Source: Tipula vernalis
Taxonomy: Eukaryota; Arthropoda; Insecta; Diptera; Tipulidae
Reading direction: 5' to 3'
NCBI GenBank assembly: GCA_958295665.1
Contig: OY282560.1
Location: 192,264,061-192,328,060, forward strand
DNA: 64,000 bases
Below, in pieces: positions 11,691 through 22,726 of the stretch (the first letter of the stretch is position 1; each line of letters begins with the position of its first letter). The translations under genes were made by a program, and so were the position numbers. Below the pieces are notes generated by a model. The model was given only the letters and a program-made list of their open reading frames with translations, made no database searches and was not told the DNA's origin.

Positions 11691-12190
11691 GTTGATACGA
11701 ATAGTACACTATAAAATTCTATATTATACACTTATTTGATCGGAGCTTCGCTTGATACACTATATAGTAATTTATACTGAGGTTAAGTGACAATATGAAA
11801 TTATGTTGAAATAACAATTACTGTAGGCATCCAATAATGTAGTGTCGTGATTCTGATTATTGCGCAGTAATATTTGTAATGTGATGAACCCAGCGACTCT
11901 TGGTTGAACGTTCAATAAATTATAGCGTGCTTATTAGCCTTAACTATTGCGGCGTAATGAAACAGCGGATGATAATGAACTTCAACTAAATTGTGGAGTG
12001 CTTATATATTAATCTGCGCTCGATAAATCACCTGATAATGTTGAATATTAACCACTAACTGTATGTCTCTGCGTTCAATATGGCAGCGTTTTCTTGAAAA
12101 CCGCGTGGTCGTAATTTTACTCACGAACTTTGTACACTTTATAAGTCACTAAATTTTGCATTTAATAACTTTACTATGCACTCAACTTCG

Positions 12191-12210
12191 GGATCCGGCT
12201 CGAAGGACCA
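12191..12210 (-). promoter_or_regulatory. Primer-binding-like site of BEL element 1
   Basis: Directly next to the 5' LTR, the minus strand reads TGGTCCTTCGAGCCGG. The same motif starts the internal region of BEL copy 2 (23396) and, with changes, of BEL copy 3 (31197). Position and sharing support a tRNA primer site; I cannot identify the tRNA with certainty. Confidence 0.7.
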
Positions 12211-12771
12211 TAAATAATATTCAAAACAATTATAGAAACACGTTTCCCGAAACATAAATATGTCAGCACGGCTTTAAATGCTACTCTTTTTCAATCAATT
12301 TTATTTTATGAAAAAATGGTGGTTCTCATTTGTTGATGGAGTGATGGCGACTAAAAATTATTTTTATTGTTGTTACAAAATTAATTTTGATAGTACATAA
12401 AAATTATGTTAGGTGGCTATTCATTAAAGCAAACTAAATTTAACCAAAATAATAACTACTGAATGCAACCAACAAAAATTTGACATGATAATAATAATAC
12501 GGTCAGCTGTCATTACTGGATATAAACAAATCACTGGTAAGCTAAAAAGATTACAATATTTACGTAACTTGCATTGAATGCTATTAATTAAGTACTATTA
12601 ATGTTTTTCTGAATTCTACAATCACGCTTAAATATATGATTGCAGTATAATGACAACTTTTGAAATATTACAGATAAGTTTTGAATACAAATTTTACTCT
12701 AAATGACAAGAAAATAAATATCTTAATATATTCTAGGCATAGGCATCTATACGTCATCTGTTGCTTCAACA
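12211..12771 (-). repeat. BEL/Pao element 1, 5' LTR
   Basis: 561 bp, the partner of 5842-6402. Element transcription would start within this copy and run toward lower coordinates. No promoter motif was assigned. Confidence 0.93.
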
Positions 12772-12776
12772 AAACT
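12772..12776. repeat. BEL target site duplication, right
   Basis: AAACT, the match to 5837-5841. Confidence 0.85.
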
Positions 12777-13059
12777 AGAGTTTCATTAATTTTTCGTTCA
12801 TTAAACGTATTTTATTATTTAATAAAGTATTTTTCTTAAAGTTTTATTAAAAAACTAAACAAAATATCAATCAATTTTAAGCATTCGATATGTAATATGA
12901 GGTATTAGATTGCAAAGGCATAAAATATGAATAGTCTATCATATTATAAACAAATTACTATATGTAGTTGGTAACTTACACAGAAATTATTGAATCTTTA
13001 ATTTGTATTCGCCATCAGTAAAGACAAATTTATCTGAAAATTTTAGTAGACCATCCGAA

Positions 13060-14872
13060 TCAGATGGTAGCCAGCAATTTTTTTTTTAAATTCAATAATT
13101 CTTTCGCGTACATTATATTTTCAAATGTAGTAGTTTGTAGAGAATTTCTGAGACTGGTTTTAATCAAATTAAAACTTGAAAACTTACGTTCAGCTGCTGC
13201 TGTGCTATGGGGCAGAGCACATAGTTTGAGCATGTAGGTAGAAAGTTCCTTATATTCAAATTCATTAAGAATATTTTCTTGAGATTTCAGATTGGTCCAA
13301 AATGTTGCAATAAAATCAGTGTATTTTTTAACAATTTCAAAATTACCAATTAGACGTCTAAATTGATTGTTCAATATTTCTTCGTCGCATTCATAAAATG
13401 GGAAAAAATTTAATAACGGCATAATTGTTGTTAATCCTCCACAAACAATTTCATTAATATCATGATATTTAAGTAATTCGAGTTTACTGTTGTTAAAGCT
13501 AAACCGTTTTTTAAGTTTACAATTCAATTCGACGTAGAACGATATGAGCGATTTCTTAAGAGTGTCAATTTTTTCTTGACTAATCTGCTGTGATTTGCAT
13601 GGATGATGTTGGTAGGTATAAATTAACATTATTATAATCAGCGTCTGTATTTACAAATTTTGTTTTTATATAATTTTTTAAAAAATCTAAGTATTTTAAT
13701 TTTAGAATACAGAATATGAATTTGAGTGTTTTCTGATTGAAATACTTTGTTGGCATCGTTGATTAATTTTAGAACATATGAAAGGAACAGCATATATAGT
13801 TTATTAATAGGATTAATCAAGAAATTGTAAATGTCTCCAGCATGGGAACTATGCAATTCTTCAAAATCATGCAAGCCAAAGTAGTACTTTAGTGCTTCCC
13901 ATTGCTCTAGTATTCTATTGACTACTATTTCATAATACAGCTACCTAGTCGTACTCAATCCCAAGATTTTGTGTTTCTCCATATTAAAAAATTCTTGAAA
14001 TTTTTGGTAGACACCTATGCGCTTAGGGCTATGTGCAAAGTGATTGTAAATATTTTTGACGGTTTTCTCAATATTATTTGGAAGTCGTTTGCTTGCAGCT
14101 GAGGCACACAAATGTAAAGTATGGCATGTACATTTAAGCAAAAATAACTTTGGGTTAACCTCTCGAAATTTTGACAAAACATCGTTTATGTGTCTTGTCA
14201 TAACAGAAGCGTTATCTACTGCCAGCGATACAATATTTTTAATAGAGATTTGACAATTTTCAAAATGTTGCTTAATAGTATTAACAATTTCTTGTGCTGT
14301 GGTGTCAGTTAATTCTACCAACCCCATGAAACAATCTGAAATAGAACATTTGTCTTCGTCGTAAAAACGAGCAATAATAACCAAACACTTGGCACTAGAA
14401 ACATCCGTTGTCTCATCAATTATAAGCGAGAATTCTGTTTTTTCCAATTTACTTGCCAATAGTTGCTTAGAAAATGGCCCCTAACTGAAGAAGTGTAGGG
14501 AATGAGTCCATTTGTTTGAAGGGTAAATCGTACTGAATACAGTACATAACACATATAAATTCAGTTTCTTTCTTTTTGAATACATTCGTTAAGTCAGCCG
14601 AATTGTTGCAAAAGTTTTGTAAGGTTGGAGTGCTCCTCTTAAGTTCCATATTTTTGGCGTGTAATTTGGTTTTTTTATGTCTAGTTAAGTGCGATTTATT
14701 ATTTACTAGAATGGTGAAGCACAGTGAACAAAAAGCACTGTCATTAATTTTTCTCAGCCACGGGAATGTTACTTCCCAACCTGATTTGTAGTTCTGATCA
14801 TATTTTTTTTTATTTGTAATAGTACTGGTCAATTCCGAAGAATCAGAATCGGAGTCATTTGATTGAGAATAC
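13060..14872 (-). pseudogene. hAT transposase, broken in at least three places
   Basis: Blocks in order on the minus strand. 14872-14467 is a BED-type zinc finger region (CSLCFTILVNNKSHLTRH). 14459-13941 holds the start of the catalytic domain (SLIIDETTDVSSAK, then CTCHTLHLCASAASK), a DUF4371-like region. 13874-13638 is the middle. 13629-13060 is the C-terminal hAT dimerisation region (LPHSTAAAERKFSS). Frame breaks lie near 14460, 13930 and 13635. The first DDE Asp is in IDETTD. The enzyme would cut and rejoin the element ends in the nucleus; this copy cannot make a full protein. The C-terminus ends at 13060, near the inner side of the BEL insertion. Confidence 0.88.
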
Positions 14873-14962
14873 CTAAATTTAATAAGTTAAAATTTATTAA
14901 TATTCTAATAATCGCAATCATATTAAACAATACAATTGTTGTACTAAACGAATACTTGTTAC

Positions 14963-15190
14963 GTTTTGAATTTCTGGTTGTTTGGATGGCAATTGTGGTT
15001 CGCGAGATTTTCGAAAATTTGTTGAAACATTGATACTGGTAGTAAAAAAACCACAATTATTTGTAATTAAACATTCGTTCAAAATAACAAAATATTTACC
15101 TATCAGATGAAGAATTTTGTTCATCGGCAATTCGCAAAGACGACGGCTCACTGGATTTTTTTCGAGACTTTGTTGAAACACTGCCACTGG
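14963..15190 (-). other. Upstream exons of the hAT transposase with intron-like boundaries
   Basis: On the minus strand, exon-like sequence ending at 15099 (frame ...SSSDR) is followed by GTAAAT. A second block, 15035-14963, is preceded by CTACCAG and followed by GTAACA. The exon with the BED finger begins at 14872 after AAATTTAG. Joining the first block directly to 14872 keeps the frame, and joining the first to the second also keeps it. The two blocks resemble each other over about 50 bases (both contain TGTTTCAACAAA), so the second looks like a duplicated exon. Splice sites are inferred from sequence only. Confidence 0.5.
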
Positions 15191-15773
15191 CACTAATAAG
15201 CAACAATATTTATATTTAATCACCAGATTGGCCAATCATTGAACAATCATAAAATATTTTCACCAAAAATATACTTGTAAAATATACTTAATTTTTAATT
15301 TAAACGACAAATTATTATTATTATTGCTTACATGTCTTTGGGTATAATTGGAAAATATCTCTTCATTTTTAGAAATAATTTTCAGAAAAGGAAAAGAAAT
15401 CAATTTGAAATTTCAATATTTTATTTATGAGAACGACACAAATTTTTTTTATGAAAAGGACACAATACACAAACGTAAAATATTGTAAACCACCACTTTA
15501 TATTAATGACGAAAAAAGAAAATATGGAAGACCAAAAATGTCCTCAGTGAGTGACTGTGAAGTTTGATACAATTACAATTTTAGTTTTTTTTAATTGGTT
15601 TGGTGTCCGTGTACAGATTTTTGTAAAAACAATGGGTGCATTCCATTGCAATTTCACGTAAGAACGTAAACGTAAACGTAATAAAATGAAAAATATGTAA
15701 TATGTCGTATATAATATTTATATTTTCAAAAAAATAGTAGATCTACTACAATTGTAGTAAAGTGACAGCCCTG

Positions 15774-15781
15774 TTCATGAT
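15774..15781. repeat. hAT target site duplication, right
   Basis: TTCATGAT, identical to 5743-5750. Confidence 0.9.
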
Positions 15782-15919
15782 ACAAAATGTTCCGAACCAA
15801 ATATTTATTTTCTATTGGTAATCTGTAAAACACAGATTCGATTTCATGTTCTGTCTCATCCGTTTACATTGTTATGGTATTTTCAGAATTATCAAAATGT
15901 TGGTAAATGATAAATCAAT

Positions 15920-16130
15920 TTTTTCAGATGATCAATCAATAATTACTAATGCTTTCTGATTAACTGAACCATTAATCTCAGTGGTGACCTAATTGCATAT
16001 AGGCCTTTTCCTTACCATATCATAAGTCTTTAGATTCAAAAATTTGGTAAGATCCCTTTAAATGTTATATAAAGGGAAATCGTTAACTTCAAATTTTAAT
16101 ATTTTCATATGAAAACACAAAAGTACTTAA
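15920..16130. repeat. Diverged unit of a ~180-bp repeat
   Basis: This stretch shares the order and wording of the units at 18650-19090: 'attaatc/tt', then 'ccctt(t/c)aaa', 'cgttaacttcaaatttt' and 'catatgaa'. It stands on the other side of the Jockey copy at 16290-18190. Similarity is by eye and weak in places. Confidence 0.5.
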
Positions 16131-16294
16131 GGCTCCAGAATAATTAAAATTTTCTCAGCTAATTAAAGACGGCACCTTCCTTAAAAAATTGATTATTAAA
16201 TTCATTATGTTAAAGAAAAAATTGTTTAAATAAAAAATTTCTGATAGTGCACTACAAGTTTAATTAAATAAAAAATTGACATTTAATTATCTTT

Positions 16295-17387
16295 ATGCTG
16301 TCTCAAAACGCTGTAAGCGCTATAGTCATCAAGAAAAATAAAAAGCAAAACCTTACTAAAAGATTCACGGATTGGGATCTCTTCAGAGAAAAGCTGGAAG
16401 AGCTAGTTGAATTAAAAGTTATGAAGAATTGGAGCAACAAACAAACAATTTCATTGAATACACTCTGGCCGCCAGTCTAGCTACTCCAGAATTAAAGAAC
16501 AAAGCGGAGATTGAAGTCATATACCCGGCTGAAATCATGGAACAAATCAAGGAAAGGAGAACGGACAGGAGAATATGGCATCTTATCAGAAATCCCGCTG
16601 ACTAGACCACCTTCAATCGAATAAGTAACAAAGTCAATAGGCTAATCAAAAGCTTCAAACAGGATTGCTTCGACAACTACTTAAGCGGGCAAAGTCCAGA
16701 AATGTATAAGGACTACTCGTTATGGAAAGCAACCAGAAAATTTAAACGACCTGTAGTTCGAGTACCAACTATAAGAAATGTTCAAGGCAATTGGGTTCGA
16801 CAAGACAAAGAAAAAGCGGAACACTCTGCTCAACACCTAGCAACAGTGTTTCAACGCCATGATATTCAATCCAACATTGACGTAACACCGGTCTATCAAC
16901 CAAATCAGGATTTTAAAAGGGTCACGCCAATGGAAATTGCTGAAGAAATCGACAAAAGTCTTAGCCAAAGAAAGGCACCAGGAATTGATGAAATATCAAC
17001 GGCTCTATTCAAGGAACTTCCACGCAAAGCAATCTACATGATCACATACTTATTTAATGTCTGTATGAGATTGAGGTATGTACCCAAATGCTTCAAAACG
17101 GCTCAAATAATTATGTATGTTGAAGAAACCAGGTAAACCAGATGAAGAAGTAACATCATACAGACCGATTTCACTGCTTCCGACCTTATCCAAGCTGTTT
17201 GAAAAACTACTACTAAAACGTCTAAAGCCAATGGTAAACGTTCTTGATTTTCAATTTGGATACAGGAATAACCACTTCACAATAGATAAAGTCCATCGAA
17301 TAACTACGGTAAAAGAGCAAGCGTTAGAAGAAAAGAAACGGCTCTGCCTTATTTCTGAATGTATCTCAGGCCTTTGATAGGGCTTGG
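16295..17387 (+). pseudogene. Jockey LINE ORF2, N-terminal half of RT
   Basis: Frames carry Jockey-clade RT features: WKATRKFKRP (about 16720), KAPGIDEISTALFK, RYVPKCFKTAQI, then KKPGKPDEEVTSYRPISLLP (from 17120 in a new frame) and FGYRNNHF. Breaks occur near 16440-16600 (including an in-frame TAG), near 17115 and near 17345. The block with the first catalytic Asp, SQAFDRAWHEGL, is readable only after shifting frame near 17347. Jockey elements retrotranspose by target-primed reverse transcription; this copy cannot. Confidence 0.82.
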
Positions 17388-18190
17388 CACGAGGGTTTGA
17401 CATTCAATATAAGCAAAATGCTACCACAAAACTATTGCCAGGTGCTTGAATCATTCCTCTCTGATCGCCAGTTCAGAGTCATCCATGAAGAAACATGTTC
17501 TGACTTGTATCCAACGCTTGGGGAAGTTCCGCAGGGAAGCGTATTGGGACCCCTCCTCTACACTGTAATTATGTCAGTAGTCGAATCACAACCAAGGGCA
17601 GTGGAAAATCTTCAACGAGCAATGAACAACGTTACTAAATGGACAATTGACTGGAAAATCGTGCTTAATGAGCTCAAATCAACCCATGTGACATTTACGC
17701 TCCGACACAGAAATAACAGTCTGCACATATACCTCAATGGGGTGCAAGCGCCGCAGGCTGAATCGGCAAAATACCTTGCTTTGAATTTAGATTCAAGGCT
17801 CAACTGCAAACATCACGTGAGACAAAAAGCTGAACAGATACGATTAAAGCAACGTCAAATGTATTGTTTAATTATGGGCATCATTCCAAAATGAACCTGT
17901 ATTGCAAAAGATTAGTCTACCAGACTATCTTCAAACCGATATGGATGTATAGTGGGCAGCTATGGGGTTGTATTCATAAATCCAATAGAAATATTATACA
18001 ACGTAGCCAAAATAAATTTCTGCGAATGGTCACCAACGCTTACCGATTTGTGATTAACAGGGAAATACCCAATGATCTAAAAATACAATTGATAGACGAC
18101 GTCATCCGCGAATGTGCCATTAAACATGAGAAGAGAGTTCTTACCCACACCAAAGTTGAACCCGTACAACTACTGGACAAACTAATGTTA
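17388..18190 (+). pseudogene. Jockey LINE ORF2, C-terminal half of RT, catalytic box deleted
   Basis: Starting in LTFNISKMLPQNY, this part has PQGSVLGPLLYT at about 17530-17563, then passes directly to VENLQRAMNNVTKWT. The (Y/F)ADD catalytic block that normally lies between is missing, without loss of frame. A frameshift near 17870 leads into NLYCKRLVYQTIFKPIWMYSG and the C-terminal region to about 18185. The sister copy at 25905-26705 keeps the ADD box, which shows what has been lost here. Confidence 0.8.
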
Positions 18191-18650
18191 AAATTGTTTA
18201 ACTTGAAAATTTGCGTTTTATTCTATTGCCATGTAATAATTTATTTCAAAGTCATGTTGGGCATTCAATACTTTTTACTTTTAAAATATAAATCTCTTGC
18301 CGTAAATAATATCGAAGAATTCGAAGAAATAATTACCGCATGAAACCCGTATTCAAACAATATTCATTAATATCAGTAAAAGTAATTTTGTCCTCAAATC
18401 TATTTCGAAACATATTAATTTTATTAAAAATATTTATTAGAAATGATTTTTATGGTTTATTAAGTTGCTTATTACATCGTATTAAAGAAATATTCATAAG
18501 CTCAATGCGAAAGAATGTTTCATTCTAATAAAGCAATTTATTAAAAAACCTTTTCTGATGGTTAATTAAACGGTTTTCAATAGAAAAATATTCGTAAGCA
18601 TATGAAAGAATATTTCTTTGTATTAAAACAAGGATTCGTTATATTTGTAC
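18190..18650. other. AT-rich spacer
   Basis: Sequence to the right of the truncated Jockey copy. The open frames here are low-complexity and no family was recognised. Confidence 0.45.
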
Positions 18651-19090
18651 AATTATTTTTGTCAGTGTTAATTTGTCAACCCTAGTTGTGATTCCATTGC
18701 AAAGGATGGTAATTTAGGTTGTTCCATGGCAACATTAAGAAAATTCGTATGACCCCTTCAAAAGATATAAATGCGCATCTCATTAACTTCAAATTTCAAA
18801 TACTTCATATGAACCAGCCATAATTATTTAATGATTTTGATGTAATTAAACCAATTATTTCTCAACCTCAGATGTGATTTCGTTGTATAGGCTGATTCCA
18901 TGTTCCATGGCAACATTCATAAATTTCGAATGACCCCTTCAAAATATATAAACGCTCATCTCATTAACTTTAACTTTCAAATACTTGAAATGCACCAACC
19001 ACAAGTATTTAATGCTTTTGATTAAATTGAATCATTAATTTGTCAACCGCAGTTGTGATTTCAGATCTGATTTCAATCAATCAACCGTTT
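18650..19090. repeat. Tandem ~180-187 bp repeat, about 2.3 units
   Basis: Anchor TTAATTTGTCAACC (or a close variant) occurs at 18668, 18855 and 19035, followed each time by 'gttgtgatt'. Two units also share 'ttccatggcaacatt', 'gaccccttcaaaa' and 'catctcattaactt'. Spacing is 187 and 180 bp. A further diverged unit lies at about 15920-16130. Confidence 0.8.
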
Positions 19091-19560
19091 CTAAATTGAA
19101 TATTATTGTGATCTGAAATAACAGATTTGGAATTATTAGATTACATTGTTTTTGATTTTTCCTACAAAAAGCAGCTCAGAGCATAAAGTACGGACTTCGC
19201 CAAAGTACTTGACAGTTTTTCAATGAATTTCTGAGTGCTTTGAAATCAACATTTTTGATTATAGTATTGCTTGGTGCCTTCATAAGTGAATAGCGTGATA
19301 CATAATCTAGATTACCCCGAACATAAAACCTATTTATTAGTGAATGCTTTATCAAAATCAGTAAGAACTCTAATATTCACACGCATGAACTAATTAATCC
19401 TTTGCTAAAAAACTGATTTCTGCCAATGTACAAATTTTTATACGTTTCATGGAAAATTCAGATTTATGAAAACCTAATTGATAAAGCTTTTTGGGGTTTC
19501 TCAACAAGTGGCTTCAATAGGATGGTGTCGATAACCACATTCCGATTATCCAACGTAACA
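19091..19560. other. AT-rich spacer
   Basis: No feature recognised. An 82-codon plus-strand frame begins at 19426 and overlaps the palindrome to its right; it has no recognisable domain. Confidence 0.45.
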
Positions 19561-19689
19561 ATTGTAGCGTTTTTTTATTCGCTCCGGATAGCTGCTATCG
19601 AGAGCCGTCATTTTTATACGCCTAAATTTAAATTTGACGCGCTATTTATTGCTACTCCTATCCGGAGCGAATAAAAAAATGCTACAAAT
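19561..19689. repeat. Short inverted-repeat element (129 bp, 30-bp arms)
   Basis: Left arm 19561-19590 (ATTGTAGCGTTTTTTTAT, then TCGCTCCGGATA) is matched in reverse complement at 19659-19689 with one or two differences. The middle is about 68 bp with no coding capacity. It may be a small MITE; I could not fix target duplications. Confidence 0.7.
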
Positions 19690-22199
19690 GCAATTACTTC
19701 ATCAACACTGCTTCCAGAATATATTATTATACAGAAATGATGATATTTGTGGCCGTTTTTTAAAGGTTAATCTTTTTTCAAAAATCTTGAAAATCTTGAT
19801 TGTGGCACTGTGTTTATGAAAATGTAGAATATCTACGTTTGACATTCAATTCCTTTCTATACATTTTAAAAATATATACAATTATTTGAAAGTTTTCATT
19901 AAAAACTTCAATTTCATCAATCTCTACAAATAATTAATAATTACAAAAACACGTTTTAAATTCTTAGCGGGAGGTGTATCAAAGGTTTCGCAACTTAATA
20001 AACGATTCTATAAAAATTACACAATAATGTTAATAATAAAATCAATTAAATTTTATAGAACTTTTAATTTTCCTAAATGTTTCCAATCAACTGAAAGTCT
20101 CAAAATTTGAAACGACTCCATATAAGTACGTACATATAAGCAACAAAAATTATTTTCAATAACGATCACGACATGACAACGATGATCATGATGCGATGAT
20201 GATCATATATGTAAATGATTTATAAAAAGGATTATATCATGAAATTAACAATAACAAATAAAATAATTATTTCATCACACTCTTGTAATATTTATTATGT
20301 AATTGTGTAAATAATAATAATAATTCGACCTACTAACAAATTTACAATTTATAATATAAAGATGAATATAGTGATGATGTTAATCGCGCATCTCTATACA
20401 TAACATAATATTATCCATATTCATTACAAAAACATAAGGTTATACTTAAACTGCGCGTGCATCATTTTAAATTAGAAAATAAACATTATGAGTCATCGTT
20501 CAATAAACAACAACGATCACTTTTGATGATTCAAAATGTATGTATATAGAGAAGTTAGCGCGCCAAAAGCTAACAAATGTCTATACAAACTGTTCTATTG
20601 CTAGAGATCATGTTACACAGAGCATCAAATTCAGCATAATAATAACAGTAACACAATAAAAGTAAAATGTTCACACACAAAAAAAAAAAAATTTCACCGC
20701 CATACATTTGAATACTCGTACATGCAAATTAGAACCCTTTTACATATTACTACAATCTTAAAAATAAAAAAATAAAAATTTGCATATCAAAATCTTAATG
20801 CGCAAACAACCCTTTAAAATTTTTTTTTTGTTATTCTCAAGGATATGCATTCTATCAAAATCATCACATACCTATAATTCTACTTATTGACACCGTATAA
20901 TGCACGGCTGCACAGTACATACACTTCAGAAATGCATGAGAAATAATTTTGTGTGAGAGAATTTTTAGGTATACCTCGTATCACCGCATATTACATTTTC
21001 TAATACATATTCATATAACACGTCGTTAACAGATCTAATATATTTAAATTAGATGATATCTATTTTGTAACCCTTGTCTTGTATATACGAGTATTACGTG
21101 TGATTTGATTAAAACAACAAAATTTAATTTTATCGATGACAAATGTATTAGACTGTTTTAGATAAATTTAACGTTTTATTAGATCGTTAGAAATTATATT
21201 AGTGCTTGTATTTGTCAGTGAGTGATGTACATAAATACAATATATATTCATAAAAATATGGCACATATGTAAATAAATCTGTCAAATGGAAACGAATTAA
21301 ATAATTCAGACTAATTTATTTCCGTTTTAGCAATCGCCGATTGTTTAATGTTTTTAATCTTTGTTTATTCTTCACTTAGTTTAAGCAGAATTTTTAGATG
21401 TAAGTTGGTCCGCCATTTTATAAATAATTCCACGCATCCCTCGATTAAAACCAAATTTGCAAATTTTTATTTCCACCCCATTTTAAGCAAATCTATTCTA
21501 TTATTATCAATTGGCATTTATCTTATTTCACATATGTGTACTTTGCTGTAAGATATATGATGTTTTCTCACATATGATCATGCGCAGAAAAGGATTAGAT
21601 TTCAACTAATATTTCGAATGACTTTCTATTCGATTTGATATAGATAAAGAATTTTATTGGGCTGTTTGGATAAACGACAGGCCCTCCTTTTTATAATCAA
21701 TTTTTACAATTTCATAAATTGAATTCTTTGGCATTTTGCTTTGAAGGTGCAAAAATTGGTCGTGTTGGCTACCAAAGCGATCAATTATAAGGTTCATTCA
21801 CCTCATAATGTTGCTCTATTTATCACCATTCTTACCAATTTCATCAATAAGACCACGCCCAACTACTCCAGTTTATGTAGACTAATTTGTCGAATATGTG
21901 ATGCTTGGGGTTTTCCTGCTATTGGCGTCATCACTGGCGTCGAAATATCCCTGTAGTTCTATATCATGTTTAATTTGAATATACCTGGCGATACTGAATT
22001 TCTCGGTTTTCCTTAATTCTTCGGATAGTGCGCTATAAAAAATATCTAAATTTAAATTTCATTCCGGATCCATTAATTTGATTGTTCCATCTCTAGACCT
22101 TATTCTTAGCACAGCGGCAAAGAAAAAAATCGGTTAACTCGCAAATGTCAAATTGCTTGCTTTAGGTCAATTGAAGTCTCCGCAATGAGGAATTACACA
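19690..22199. other. Long AT-rich non-coding stretch
   Basis: About 2.5 kb with no recognised gene or transposon. A segment with several GATCATGATG-like repeats lies near 20163-20205. The frame at 21741-21956 (71 codons) has no domain I know. Confidence 0.45.
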
Positions 22200-22490
22200 T
22201 GCAAACAACTTCCGATGCAATAACTTTTTTGGTTCACCGCTTGTGTGGTGGAAAGCGCCATCTTGCTGTAACTAAAAATCATAATATCATAATCGTCAAT
22301 TATAGGCCGAAATTAATCAGTTAGCATCATATGGCAACAAATACTGCCTAACACGCCTCCAGCTCCAAAACAGCACCCATTCCACTTTGGTTTTTATTGC
22401 ACCAGATGCGATAGTTTTGTTTGTTTACGCAACCAAATAGGTGAAAGTGAGCTTCATCGAGTGAAGTTGCGTAACTACAAAGTCCGCCCC
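22200..22490 (-). pseudogene. Tc1/mariner-superfamily transposase relic
   Basis: On the minus strand near 22478-22400 the frame reads SLDEAHFHLFGCVNKQNYRIW, which matches the part of DDE_3-type transposases that holds the first catalytic Asp. Weaker similarity (GAGGVLG) follows after a frame change, then only decay. It may belong to the same family as the fragment at 29772-30205, which holds the C-terminal end. Ends and TIRs were not found. Confidence 0.6.
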
Positions 22491-22726
22491 AATTATGAGT
22501 TCGAGTGTTAAATTATTATATTTTTTATTTGATACAATAATATATTTATTTTTATTTGAATAGGGATTATTTTATGTATTGTAATTAAAAACTTTCGTTC
22601 CTGAATTTAGAAATTTCTATCAAGAATATTAATTCGTAACTAGTTATTATTAAACCTTTAATCGTTAATAAATTTAAAACTGCCAGTTCATGTTGTTCGT
22701 GTAATTTTGAAATTATAAAGTTCATT

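Larger units (their letters stand above)
5842..12771 (-). mobile_element. BEL/Pao LTR retrotransposon 1, nearly complete, inserted in the hAT
   Basis: The element is 6.93 kb, with two 561-bp LTRs, a primer-binding-like site next to the 5' LTR, and gag, protease, RT, RNase H-like and integrase regions in the BEL/Pao order. The 5-bp duplication AAACT flanks it on both sides, and it splits the left end of the hAT. The coding region has a small number of breaks (stop at 11286-11288, frameshift near 9650, stop or frameshift near 8284-8230, stop near 8058). Close LTR identity with few breaks indicates a recent insertion that has begun to decay, or one copied from an already damaged parent. Confidence 0.95.
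5751..15773 (-). mobile_element. hAT DNA transposon, interrupted by a BEL/Pao insertion
   Basis: The left end begins CAGTGCTGTCAC and the right end finishes GTGACAGCCCTG; these are inverted repeats with one mismatch over 12 bp. The flanks carry a perfect 8-bp duplication. Removing the BEL insertion (5842-12771) and one copy of its duplication leaves about 3.1 kb, a normal size for an autonomous hAT. The transposase lies on the minus strand at 13060-15190 and is broken. Sub-terminal copies of AGTAGAT occur at both ends (around 5780, 5804 and 5824 on the left, 15736 on the right), as in other hAT ends that bind transposase. TIRs and duplications are seen directly; the family call rests on these plus the transposase domains. 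Confidence 0.93.
16290..18190 (+). mobile_element. Jockey-type LINE copy 1, truncated at both ends
   Basis: The sequence starts in the endonuclease-RT linker and ends shortly after the RT thumb and C-terminal region. No poly-A tail or 3' UTR is present, so it is truncated on the right near 18190. Repeat units of a ~180-bp family lie on both sides. Several frame changes and an internal deletion make it inactive. Confidence 0.82.

Noticed and set aside
22491..22726. 3' LTR of the errantivirus to the left of the env fragment
   Set aside because: No second LTR was found for comparison, and the sequence just left of it (22400-22480) is a transposase relic.
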